Shown here piece by piece: positions 43,794 to 51,820 of a DNA stretch of 64,000 bases. The notes below the pieces were generated by a model. It worked only from the letters and a program-made list of their open reading frames with translations. It was not told the origin of the DNA and searched no databases. The position numbers and the translations under genes were made by a program. Origin of the DNA: Cupriavidus pauculus (lineage in GTDB: Bacteria > Pseudomonadota > Gammaproteobacteria > Burkholderiales > Burkholderiaceae); the NCBI RefSeq assembly GCF_002858765.1, contig NZ_PJRP01000020.1:1-64000 (forward strand), in the 5' to 3' direction. How positions within the stretch are numbered: position 1 is the stretch's first letter; every line of letters begins with the position of its first letter.

Positions 43794-45109
43794 GCGAGCA
43801 GCGTACGGGGGTCGGTGATCTGGCCGGTGACGGCGGTGGCTGCCACGGTCAACGGCGACGCCAGCCACACCGCGCTGCCGGCATCGCCCATCCGTCCGGC
43901 GAAATTGCGCGCAGTCGACGCAATGGCCCGGCTGCCGGCCGGGAAGCGGCTGGCACCATATCCCGCGCAGGCATTGCATGCGTTGGGCAGCAGCTCGGCG
44001 CCGCTATCGAGCAGCACGTCCAGCGTACCTTCCTGCGCCGCCAGTTGCTGGTCGCGCGCCGATGCCGGCGCCACGCGCAGCGACATGCCAGCGGCCACCT
44101 TGCGTCCGCGCAGCACGCGCGCCGCCATGCGCAGGTCTTCGAGCTTGGCGCCGGTACATGCACCGATATAGGCGATATCGATGCGCTCTCCCGCAGCCTG
44201 TGTCACGGGCGCGCCGTTGGCCGGGCTGTGCGGCGCCGCCACGTACGGGACGAGCGCCGTGGCATCGTAGCGCTGTGCCAGCAGCACCGGCGCATCGGCA
44301 TCGCTGCGCCACTGGCGCGGGTCGATGTCCGCCAGCGTTGCCGCGTCGACACCGGCCGCCGCCAGCCACGCCATCGTCGTGGCATCGGGCGCAATCAGGC
44401 CGGTCTGCGCACCCAGTTCGGTACACATGTTCGTGAGCGTCATGCGTTCCTGCATCGGCAGCGCAGTGATCGCGGACCCGGTGAATTCGATGGTTTCGTA
44501 GCGGCCGCCGGCCAGGCCCAGCGTGGCGCACAGGAACAGCATGATGTCCTTGGCGCAGACGCCGTCGGCCAGCTTGCCGTGCCAGTCCAGGCGGATGGTC
44601 TGCGGCACGCGCAGCCAGATTTCGCCCGTGGCCAGTACGCCGGCCATTTCCGTGGCGCCCACGCCGAACATGTACGCGCCAAAGGCGCCGCCCGTGGGGC
44701 TGTGGCTGTCGCCGCCGACGATGAAGCGGCCCGGCAGCACGAAGCCGCGCTCGGGCAGCACCAGATGGCAGATGCCCTGATTGTCGATGAGATTGGGGAT
44801 GCCGGCTTCGCGCACCCAGTCGCGCGTAAAGCGCACGATGGCTTCGGCATCGGGGTCCGACGCGGGTACGTAGTGATCGGTGACCACGACATAGCGCGAT
44901 GGGTCCCATACGCGTGCGCCCAGATCCCGCAGCAGCGGTGCCACGCGGCGCGGCCCGCTGGAGTCGTGCGACATCGCGAGGTCGACCTTGCACATCACGA
45001 TGCTGCCCGGTGTGACATGCGTCGTGCCGGCCGCGCGCGCAACGAGCTTTTGCGCGAGCGTGGCTGGCAACTGCAAGGGGTCGACGGCGGTGCCGCTGGA
45101 CAGGGTCAT
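43790..45109 (-). CDS. LeuC/aconitase-like hydro-lyase large subunit
   Basis: A 439-residue iron-sulfur subunit. The cluster cysteines are seen in YIGACTGAKLEDLR and in CNACAGYG. Other marks are VTDHYVPASDPDA and GDSHSPTGGAFGAYMFGVGATEMAGVLATGEIWLRVP. Length fits the isopropylmalate isomerase/homoaconitase group. It overlaps the Bug receptor gene by four bases upstream and the small-subunit gene by four bases downstream, so the three are one operon (receptor, large, small). The true substrate cannot be assigned. Confidence 0.88.
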   Translation of the reverse strand: MTLSSGTAVDPLQLPATLAQKLVARAAGTTHVTPGSIVMCKVDLAMSHDSSGPRRVAPLLRDLGARVWDPSRYVVVTDHYVPASDPDAEAIVRFTRDWVREAGIPNLIDNQGICHLVLPERGFVLPGRFIVGGDSHSPTGGAFGAYMFGVGATEMAGVLATGEIWLRVPQTIRLDWHGKLADGVCAKDIMLFLCATLGLAGGRYETIEFTGSAITALPMQERMTLTNMCTELGAQTGLIAPDATTMAWLAAAGVDAATLADIDPRQWRSDADAPVLLAQRYDATALVPYVAAPHSPANGAPVTQAAGERIDIAYIGACTGAKLEDLRMAARVLRGRKVAAGMSLRVAPASARDQQLAAQEGTLDVLLDSGAELLPNACNACAGYGASRFPAGSRAIASTARNFAGRMGDAGSAVWLASPLTVAATAVTGQITDPRTLLA

Positions 45110-46122
45110 TCCGGCTGGGCTCCGGAGTACTTCACCACCGTGGCCCAGCGCTTGACGTCCTGCTTCACGAAGTTGGCGAACTCGGCAGGCGGCATGGCGC
45201 TGGGCTGGGCACCGTCGTTCTCCAGCCGCTTGCGCACGGCCGGCTGCTGCAGGCCATGGCGCGCCGCCTGATAGAGCGTCTGCGTGATCTCTGGCGGCAG
45301 GTTGGCCGGACCGAACAGCCCAAACCAGGCGCTCGATTCAAAGCCCTTTACCGTCGCGCCGATCGGCTGCACGCCGGGAAACTGCGGCAGCGGCGCGGGG
45401 CTGGTCACGCCCAGCACCTTGAGCTTGCCGGCCTTCACATGCTGCGCCACGTTGATGGTGCTGGCGAACATCAGGTCCACCTGGCCGGCCAGCAGATCGG
45501 TGATGGCCGGGGTAGTGCCCTTGTACGGAATATTGACGATGTACGTGCCCGTCATCATCTTGAACATGTCGCCAGCCAGATGCACAGACGAGCCCACCGA
45601 GCCAATGCCGAAATTGAGCTTGCCGGGTTCGGCGCGGGCCAGCTTGATCAGTTCGGGGATGTTGTTGGCGGGCAGCTTCGGCGTGGCCACCAGCACGCTG
45701 GGCACGTTGGCCACCAGCGTGATCGGCGTGAAGTCCGTGATCGGATCGAACGGCAGCTTCTTGTACAGCGTGGCGTTGATCGTATGGCTGGTGAAACTCA
45801 TCAGCAGCGTGGTGCCGTCGGCCGGGCTCTTGGCCACCATGTCGGCGGCGATGTTGCCGCCGGCGCCGGGACGGTTCTCGACCACCACGGGCTGGTCAAG
45901 CGTTTGCGAGATTTCCTGGGCGATGGTGCGCGCCAGCGTGTCGGTGGTGCCGCCAGCGGGGGCCCCTACCAGAATGCGGATCGGCTTGCCGCCGGCGATG
46001 GCGGCGTGAGCGGCTGGCGCAGCCAGCATCGATGCCAGGGCCAGCAGCGCGAGCGCGCGGCGGCGGCCTGGTCGGATGGAGGTGCGGGCCGGATGATGCG
46101 CGCCCGGGCGAACGACTGGCAT
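45106..46122 (-). CDS. tripartite tricarboxylate transporter receptor (Bug type)
   Basis: A 338-residue periplasmic substrate-binding protein. The signal peptide (about 1-40, with a long basic start and core ALALLALASMLAAPAAHA) is followed by KPIRILVGAPAGGTTDTLAR, typical of Bug receptors, and later VVENRPGAGGNIAADMVAKSPADG and NIPYKGTTPAITDLLAGQVDLMF. Such proteins bind carboxylates; most genomes of this group have many without cognate membrane genes. Coupling to the hydro-lyase genes suggests an organic acid that the hydro-lyase then uses. GAGGAG precedes the ATG at 46122. Confidence 0.93.
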   Translation of the reverse strand: MPVVRPGAHHPARTSIRPGRRRALALLALASMLAAPAAHAAIAGGKPIRILVGAPAGGTTDTLARTIAQEISQTLDQPVVVENRPGAGGNIAADMVAKSPADGTTLLMSFTSHTINATLYKKLPFDPITDFTPITLVANVPSVLVATPKLPANNIPELIKLARAEPGKLNFGIGSVGSSVHLAGDMFKMMTGTYIVNIPYKGTTPAITDLLAGQVDLMFASTINVAQHVKAGKLKVLGVTSPAPLPQFPGVQPIGATVKGFESSAWFGLFGPANLPPEITQTLYQAARHGLQQPAVRKRLENDGAQPSAMPPAEFANFVKQDVKRWATVVKYSGAQPE

Positions 46123-46221
46123 GACAAAGGCTCCTCGCAGTGTGATCTGGAGTGCGCAGTATGGCCCGAAATGCCTGGCCCGGAAAAGGCTTTGGGGCGC
46201 AGGGAAATCCCTGCGCCGCGA

Positions 46222-47004
46222 TCAGTCGCGCAGGCCGGTGCGGGTTTCGTTTTCCACCCACACGTTCGCGCTGTCGCCGCCGCCCATGGGGGACAGCTCC
46301 ATGCGGTACTCATAGCGGTCCGGGCGGTACTGGCCCATCAGCAGCTGCACCGGCCGGCCGGCCTTGTCCAGCACCACGCGGCGTACCGCCAGCAGCGCGC
46401 CACCCACGGGCACGTCGAGCAGCGGTGCCACCACGACATCGGCCAGGCGCGCGGTCAGTACCTGCGACGCGCGTCCCAGTTCGACACCGGCGGCCTCCAG
46501 CAGGCGCAGCATTGGCGTGGACTCCAGATCCTTGCGCGCCAGCGGACGGCCCAGATCGGCCGGCAGGTACGTGGTGATGTGCGACAGCGGGCGGCTCTTG
46601 TAGTGGCGCACGCGGACGATCTTGATGACGGGATCGCCCACCTGGATCTGCAGTGCCTCGGCCACTTCGGGCGTGGCGTGCACCTCGTCGATCGAGATGA
46701 CCTTGACCGCCGTCTTCTCGCCCATGTCGATGATGGTGCCGAGCAGGCTCGTGACACGGTCCTCGGCGGCCTGCGGCTTGACCGGGTGCGGGTTCACGAA
46801 GGTGCCCAGGCCGCGATGCCGACGGACCAGGCCTTCCTGCACCAGGCGGTCGAACACGCGGCGCATCGTCACGCGCGATGCATGGAACTGCTTGGCAAGG
46901 TCGATCTCGCCAGGCAGCGGGCCCTGGCCGAAACGGCCTTCCACGATCTGCTGGCGGAGCACCACGTAAATCTGGTGATACAGGGGGACGACGGCTTCAC
47001 TCAT
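46222..47004 (-). CDS. GntR-family regulator (HutC/UTRA type)
   Basis: A 260-residue regulator with an N-terminal winged helix (about 6-70, LYHQIYVVLRQQIVEGRFGQG, then ASRVTMRRVFDRLVQEGLV) and a C-terminal UTRA ligand-binding domain (about 95-240). It is likely the repressor of the adjacent operon for the Bug receptor and hydro-lyase, 99 bases downstream in the same direction, responding to that acid or a derivative. The ATG at 47004 is favoured by family length; an in-frame start at 47031 is possible. An imperfect palindrome upstream at 47047-47066 may be its operator. Confidence 0.88.
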   Translation of the reverse strand: MSEAVVPLYHQIYVVLRQQIVEGRFGQGPLPGEIDLAKQFHASRVTMRRVFDRLVQEGLVRRHRGLGTFVNPHPVKPQAAEDRVTSLLGTIIDMGEKTAVKVISIDEVHATPEVAEALQIQVGDPVIKIVRVRHYKSRPLSHITTYLPADLGRPLARKDLESTPMLRLLEAAGVELGRASQVLTARLADVVVAPLLDVPVGGALLAVRRVVLDKAGRPVQLLMGQYRPDRYEYRMELSPMGGGDSANVWVENETRTGLRD

Positions 47005-47046
47005 GGTTTGCCCTGGCGAATGCGCTAACAAGTGTTGACGCGACTA

Positions 47047-47066
47047 ATGTACTGTAAATCAGACAT
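47047..47066. promoter_or_regulatory. candidate operator upstream of the GntR gene
   Basis: The sequence ATGT-A-CTG-TAAAT-CAG-ACAT is an imperfect inverted repeat (one bulged base), about 43 bases before the start codon of the GntR gene. It sits where an autoregulatory site would be expected. Confidence 0.3.
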
Positions 47067-47417
47067 AGAGCCTAGCATGAAACACCGCTGCGGCGCCCGG
47101 GCCACTGTGTTACGACACATTTAATGGCGGCGGTCGTCACGGCATCCAGGTTCCGCAAGAAACGCTGCCTGATCCATGCGATTCCCGCCGTGCCCTGGCG
47201 CTCGCGCGTTCGCATGCTGATCCATGGGAGGTCGCATGGATGACCGCTGGAAGAGCGCTACCCCGAGAGCGGCATACGGATCATCGCCGCGGCCTTGTTT
47301 CATGGCCGTTACGTCGCGTGGCCATGCGGGTTTGCGGGGAGGTGCGTGCTAACTCCTTGAATGCAGGCCCCTTTTTGGCGAAGTGTTGGCCGTTGGCCGA
47401 CAACCGGCCGGAACCCG

Positions 47418-47435
47418 TGTCACAGCCCTGTGACA
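47418..47435. promoter_or_regulatory. perfect 18-base palindrome upstream of the amyloid-like operon
   Basis: TGTCACAG-CC-CTGTGACA is a perfect inverted repeat, 243 bases before the first gene of the operon. It looks like a binding site for a dimeric regulator. The half-site TGTCACAG also occurs at 39742-39749. Confidence 0.45.
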
Positions 47436-47678
47436 TGTCGGCTGCCAAGCACAGGCCCGCGCGCGCCGCTGGCCTTAAATCCATCTGAAAAGTTCCCGGC
47501 CGATGGGCCGGCAGCCGTTGTATTTCAACGGAATTCCGCCGTGTGCCTGCGGGCTGGCACTGAATATGCGCAAGGGGAGGCTGGTCTGGCAACCGTGCCG
47601 GACCTGAACCTCCAGCCGATGTTCTCGAGAGCGCCGGCCGGAGGCTGAGCCGCAGTACAAACTTCCTGGGAGCTTCGT

Positions 47679-49235
47679 ATGAAAAAGACTTTACTCGCGT
47701 CGGCGATTACCCTGGTTTTTGCAGGCACAGCTTGGGCGAATCCGACGAACAACAACACCACCGGAGGCGGGAACGATCAGACGGCCACGGCGACCTCCAC
47801 GCAGTCTGGTCGAGGAAACAACGCCAACGAAAACTCCACTGCGACTCAGGACAACTCCGACCGTAGCACTACCACCAAGACGGCAACGCTGACGTCGACC
47901 CGGACGTCCACCAAGACGTCGACCTCCACCAACTCGCACAACCGCAACGACCAGGACATGGCCGGCTACGGTAACGCGGCGGCCGCCAATGGCAGCACCG
48001 CGACCGCCAACTTCACCAACTCGTTCAACAGCAGCAAGGCCCTGGCCATCAGCAAGCTGAATGGCACGGTGTCGGGCAACGCCATCTCCAACATCGGCAA
48101 CTACGCTACCAATAGCGGCAACGCCAACGGTGCGACGGGCGGGGCTGGCGGCAAGGGCTATGGCGGCACGGGTCAAGGCGGCTCGGGCGGCAATGGCGGC
48201 AACGGCGGCAACAGCGGTAATGGCGGCAGCGGCGGCAGCGGCGGCTCGGCCACCAACGGCAGCGCCAGCGCAGGCTACGCCGTGAATGGCAGCGCTTCGG
48301 CTGGCGACGGCGGCAACGGCGGCAAGGCCATTGGCTGGGCTGGCGACGGCAGCGGTGGCAAGGGCTATGGCGGCGATGCACTGTCGGCAAGCCTGGGCGC
48401 CGGTGGCAAGGGTGGTTCGGCCCTGGGTGCTGGCGGCAGCGCAGGTGCCGGCTCGCGTGGCGGCTCGGGCGGTGACGGTGGCTGGGCCAAGGGCAGCGGC
48501 GGCTCCGGTCTGGGCGGCGGTCTGGGCGCAGGCTTGGGCGGCGGTCTGGGTGCTGGCGGCAGCAGCGGCGCATCGAACCAGTCGAATGACCGTGGCGCAG
48601 GCAATGCAGGTACCGGCACGGCAACGGCTGGCACTGGCGGCGCAGGCTCCGGCTCCGGCACCGGCACCGGTACTGGCACTGGCACGGGCACTGGCGCATC
48701 GGGCACGGGCACGGGCGGTGCAGGTGCAGCAGGCGGCGCCGCAACGGCGACGGCCGGCGGCGGTGCTGGCACGGGCACGGGCGGTGCTGGCGGCGCTGGC
48801 ACGGCTACGGCAGGTGCAGCCACGGGCGGTGCAGGCTCCGGTACCGGCGGCAACGGCGGCGCGCAAAACAGCGTGGCCGGTGCTGGCGGCGCTGGCGGCG
48901 CGGCCACCAATGGCAGCGCTTCGAGCACGGCCTCCAATGGCAGCGCAACGGCCGGCAACGGTGCAGTGGGCGCGGCCTCGGGCACTGGTGGCGCCGGTGG
49001 CGCTGGCGGTGTGGGCAACGGTGGTACGGGCGGTACCGGCAACGGTGCGGTCGGTGGCGCTGGCGGCAACGGCGGCACCAACTATGTCGATGCTGGCACG
49101 TTCAACATGTCCAACGCGATGACCAGTGTCGGTCAATCCGCCGCGGGCATCATGATCGCCAACCAGAACAGCGGCATGGCATCGCTGGTGCAACAAAGCG
49201 TCAATGTGCAGGCCAACATGCAAGTTGGGAAGTAA
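47679..49235 (+). CDS. exported Gly/Ala-rich repeat protein, amyloid-like candidate
   Basis: A 518-residue secreted protein. A clear signal peptide (1-20, ending TAWA) is followed by an Asn/Thr/Ser-rich stretch (about 21-120). Then comes a very long Gly-rich, Ala/Ser/Thr-containing low-complexity region (about 150-465, with runs such as GSGTGTGTGTGTG). The short end domain differs in composition (NMSNAMTSVGQSAAGIMIANQ, then SLVQQSVNVQANMQVGK). It contains no Cys and few charges. It heads an operon with a C39-like peptidase and a coiled-coil barrel protein, as in Fap amyloid loci. I infer that it is a fibre or matrix protein secreted to the surface; no domain proves this. GGGAGC is an acceptable ribosome-binding site. 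Confidence 0.75.
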   Translation: MKKTLLASAITLVFAGTAWANPTNNNTTGGGNDQTATATSTQSGRGNNANENSTATQDNSDRSTTTKTATLTSTRTSTKTSTSTNSHNRNDQDMAGYGNAAAANGSTATANFTNSFNSSKALAISKLNGTVSGNAISNIGNYATNSGNANGATGGAGGKGYGGTGQGGSGGNGGNGGNSGNGGSGGSGGSATNGSASAGYAVNGSASAGDGGNGGKAIGWAGDGSGGKGYGGDALSASLGAGGKGGSALGAGGSAGAGSRGGSGGDGGWAKGSGGSGLGGGLGAGLGGGLGAGGSSGASNQSNDRGAGNAGTGTATAGTGGAGSGSGTGTGTGTGTGTGASGTGTGGAGAAGGAATATAGGGAGTGTGGAGGAGTATAGAATGGAGSGTGGNGGAQNSVAGAGGAGGAATNGSASSTASNGSATAGNGAVGAASGTGGAGGAGGVGNGGTGGTGNGAVGGAGGNGGTNYVDAGTFNMSNAMTSVGQSAAGIMIANQNSGMASLVQQSVNVQANMQVGK

Positions 49236-49410
49236 GCCGTCCTGACGCGTGGTCTGTGCCGCTCCGCACGGAGCGGCACAGCCCGCCAGGATTGAATGAC
49301 AGGACAGCGCGGCGCGGCGGTTTGCGCTTGCGCTGTCATGTCGGATGCCTGCAGGTCCGAGCCATGGTCCGGATGGGGACCATGTTCCGGAGCACGAGGG
49401 GAGACGCACC

Positions 49411-49872
49411 ATGCGATCGCATCGCCCAGCTGTCGTGACACTCTCGACAGTCTTACTGGTCTGGCCGTTCATGCAGGCCAATGCAGGGCCGCCCAGCGCC
49501 GAGGCTTCCGCCGCGGCTGTCGCGGTCGCAAGCAGTGACACGGGCGCAGCCACGGCTGTGGCCGGCGCAGTGGCCAGTGTGTCGGCGGTAACGCCGGGCA
49601 CCGGTCCGAAACTGAATATTTTCGGCACGGCCGCAGCAGCCGTGGCGACCGAGAAACTCGATGATGTGCGCGGTGGCGCCGAAGTGGTGGTCAACGACAT
49701 GCGCCTGCATGGCACGGTTGGCGACAACGCGGCCATCAACACATTCTCCGGCAGCAATATCGTGTCGGAAGGATCGTTCTCGAACGCTGCGGGCTTGCCG
49801 ACCGTGATTCAGAACACGGGCAACAACGTACTGATCCAGAACGCGACTATTCTCAACGTCCAGTTCAAATGA
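49411..49872 (+). CDS. exported protein of the amyloid-like operon
   Basis: A 153-residue protein with a signal peptide (about 1-25, cut after QANA). An Ala/Val/Ser-rich part follows (about 27-75), then a polar C-terminal part with Asn-rich beta-type repeats: NAAINTFSGSNIVSEGSF and TVIQNTGNNVLIQNATILNVQF. The IQN-x-x-N pattern also appears in the product at 50581-51750 (TVIQNGAGN, TVIQNNLNN), suggesting related secreted subunits. GAGGGGAG lies before the ATG. It overlaps the peptidase gene by four bases, which argues for co-production. Function unknown. Confidence 0.7.
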   Translation: MRSHRPAVVTLSTVLLVWPFMQANAGPPSAEASAAAVAVASSDTGAATAVAGAVASVSAVTPGTGPKLNIFGTAAAAVATEKLDDVRGGAEVVVNDMRLHGTVGDNAAINTFSGSNIVSEGSFSNAAGLPTVIQNTGNNVLIQNATILNVQFK

Positions 49873-50567
49873 TCATGCGCAGCCTGCTGTGTAAGGCCGC
49901 TTGCGCGGTGGCGGTGCTGGGCGGTGTTGTTGCCGCCCACGCCGACACGATTCGCGTACCGGGCGACCAGGGCAACTCGTACTACGTGCCGGTCACAAGC
50001 CTGCGCGAGGCGCGTTTCCGGACCACGATCCGCCAGCAGTACGACTTCAGTTGCGGCTCGGCGGCGGTGGCCACGCTGCTGACGTTCCAGTACAACGTCC
50101 CGACGACGGAGCAGACGGTCTTCGCCAACATGTACGTCAACGGCGATCAGGCCAAGATCCGCGCCGAAGGCTTTTCACTGCTCGACATGAAGCGGTTCCT
50201 GGAGTCGCGCGGCTTCCAGGCCGACGGCTACGAACTGCCACTGTCGAAGCTGGAGGAAGCGCAGATTCCGGCGATCGTACTGATCGTTGAAAACGGCTAT
50301 CACCATTTCGTCGTCGTGAAGGGCGTCAAGGGCGACCGTGTCCTGATTGGCGATCCGGCACGCGGCACGCGCGCCCTGGAACGCGCGCACTTTGAACAGA
50401 TCTGGGACAGCAGCCTGCTGTTCGTGATCCATAACCGCACCGAACAGGCGCGATTCAATCAGGCCACGGACTGGCGTGTGGCGCCGAGCGGCCCTTACTG
50501 GATGGGAGTACCGAGAGACAGTTTGTTCTTCACCGTCATGCCCAAGCATGGCGCCTCTGATTTCTGA
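49869..50567 (+). CDS. exported C39-like cysteine peptidase
   Basis: A 232-residue protein with a signal peptide (about 1-26) and a papain-like C39 domain. The catalytic set is visible: Cys62 in QYDFSCGSAAVATLL, His145 or His146 in ENGYHHFVVVKG and Asp162 in LIGDPARG, with Gln57 or Gln56 as oxyanion residue. FapD of functional amyloid loci belongs to the same family, and its job there is linked to export of the fibre proteins. Unlike ABC-exporter C39 domains it is free-standing and periplasmic. Coupled by a four-base overlap to the gene before and 13 bases from the gene after. Confidence 0.88.
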   Translation: MIMRSLLCKAACAVAVLGGVVAAHADTIRVPGDQGNSYYVPVTSLREARFRTTIRQQYDFSCGSAAVATLLTFQYNVPTTEQTVFANMYVNGDQAKIRAEGFSLLDMKRFLESRGFQADGYELPLSKLEEAQIPAIVLIVENGYHHFVVVKGVKGDRVLIGDPARGTRALERAHFEQIWDSSLLFVIHNRTEQARFNQATDWRVAPSGPYWMGVPRDSLFFTVMPKHGASDF

Positions 50568-50580
50568 GTTGAGGAACATC

Positions 50581-51750
50581 ATGGCCCAGACAAGCAATTC
50601 CAACGCGCCCAGACGCACGGCCGGTCACGCTACCGCTGCCGTGCTGCTTGGCGCGGGCCTGGCCTGCGCAGGCAATGCGCACGCTGGCGCCGAGGCACTG
50701 GCCACGGAAAACACCGAAACCGCCGAGACCGCCGCCGTGGCGATCCCGACTGCGATCGACATGACCGCGCTGCCGGCCGCCACCGAACTGGCGGCATTGG
50801 CGGAGCGCGTGGCCGATCCGCCCTCGGTGGCCGAATTGCCAGGCGCGGCGAGCGTTCCGAAGGACATCGCCGCCAAGGCAGCATCCGTTTCAGAACCCGT
50901 TTCCGAACCCGTTGTGGTTGCAGCCGTCGCCGAAGCGCCTGCGCGAGTGGTTCCGGTCGACAGGGCCAGCGTGGCCCGGCATCACCCCCCTGAGGACCCG
51001 CTCGCAGTGGCCATGACACTGGCCGGGCGGGATCCCGGTGCGCCGGTGGCCGATGCGCGCAAGCAAATGGCCAAGTGGAAGCCGGTCGCGCAGGCGCGGC
51101 TTGAAGAATCTCGCGGCGGCTTCGATGCCGGGGGCTTGCAGGTGGGCTTCGGCATCGATCGCGCGGTGTTCGTCAACGGCGCACTGGCGGTGTCCACCAG
51201 CATCACCATTCCCGATATCAGCAGCATCACCGCGGCGCAGGCGGCCCAGTTGTCCCAGGCACTGGGGCAGGTCACCGTGGCCGTGACGGCGGCCAATAGC
51301 GCGGCCAGCGCAGCCGTGGCTGCCGCTCAGGCTGCCGCGGCCGCCGCGGCGCAAGCCGGACAGCCAGCCGTGGCCGCTGCCCAGGGCGCCGCCGCCAACG
51401 CCCAGGGGGCGGCAGGCGCCGCCAGCAGCACGGCCAGTGCCGCGGCCACCGGTGCCTCGGCCATGGCCACAGGCGCGGCGGGCGTGGCGCAGCAGGCCGT
51501 GGCCAACGCAACTGGCACGGTCGTCACCAACGGGCTGCTGACGGTGATCCAGAACGGGGCCGGCAATACGGCCAATCTCGGTGCGGTATCGAACATGCCC
51601 GGTACTGTGATTCAGAATAATCTCAACAACCAAAATATTCAGAGCCTGATGACGCTCAACGCAAGCGTGAACACCCTGGCCGCATTCCGTACACAAATGG
51701 CCAACACCGCGTTGAACAGCGTTCTCCAAAGGTCCGCCGCAATGAGGTAG
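50581..51750 (+). CDS. exported Ala-rich protein of the amyloid-like operon
   Basis: A 389-residue protein. A signal peptide with a basic start (about 1-36, cut after NAHA) leads to a Glu/Ala/Val/Pro-rich region (about 37-160). A compact conserved-looking segment follows (RLEESRGGFDAGGLQVGFGIDRAVFVNGALAVSTSITIPD, about 176-218). Next is an almost pure Ala-rich helix-forming stretch (about 220-315) and a polar end (LLTVIQNGAGNTANLG, GTVIQNNLNNQNIQSLMTLN). The IQN repeats link it to the product at 49411. Likely a secreted accessory or fibre subunit. GAGGAAC precedes the ATG. Confidence 0.7.
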   Translation: MAQTSNSNAPRRTAGHATAAVLLGAGLACAGNAHAGAEALATENTETAETAAVAIPTAIDMTALPAATELAALAERVADPPSVAELPGAASVPKDIAAKAASVSEPVSEPVVVAAVAEAPARVVPVDRASVARHHPPEDPLAVAMTLAGRDPGAPVADARKQMAKWKPVAQARLEESRGGFDAGGLQVGFGIDRAVFVNGALAVSTSITIPDISSITAAQAAQLSQALGQVTVAVTAANSAASAAVAAAQAAAAAAAQAGQPAVAAAQGAAANAQGAAGAASSTASAAATGASAMATGAAGVAQQAVANATGTVVTNGLLTVIQNGAGNTANLGAVSNMPGTVIQNNLNNQNIQSLMTLNASVNTLAAFRTQMANTALNSVLQRSAAMR

Positions 51751-51820
51751 TCACGTGTAGTCATGAACGAACAGGTGCGGGCCCTGCAGTATGCCCGCCG
51801 TCCCGGGGGAGGAAGACGTC

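Larger units (their letters stand above)
47005..47678. other. intergenic region before the amyloid-like operon
   Basis: A 674-base gap between divergent genes. Near the left end is a candidate GntR operator, and near 47418 a perfect 18-base palindrome (both listed). Short frames here lack ribosome-binding sites. The region should carry the promoter of the operon starting at 47679, but I could not pick it out with confidence. Confidence 0.4.

Noticed and set aside
43269..45109. true leucine-pathway leuCD
   Set aside because: No leuB or leuA is nearby, and the genes are coupled to a Bug receptor and a GntR regulator. Assignment to leucine synthesis would be unsafe.
43553..45271. 572-codon plus-strand frame opposite the LeuC-like gene
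   Set aside because: Composition is Arg/His/Gln-rich without motifs. The minus strand has the iron-sulfur cluster cysteines.
47240..47648. several short frames before the amyloid-like operon
   Set aside because: No ribosome-binding sites, and they overlap the palindrome and the expected promoter.
48121..49081. possible tandem DNA repeat or CRISPR-like array
   Set aside because: The repetition is at protein level with irregular period and no unique spacers. It is coding low complexity.
47691..49757. 688-codon open frame on the minus strand opposite the Gly-rich gene
   Set aside because: Its product is an Ala/Thr/Cys/Arg low-complexity string that mirrors GGC/GCC codons. It has no ribosome-binding site, and the plus strand has a signal peptide and operon context.
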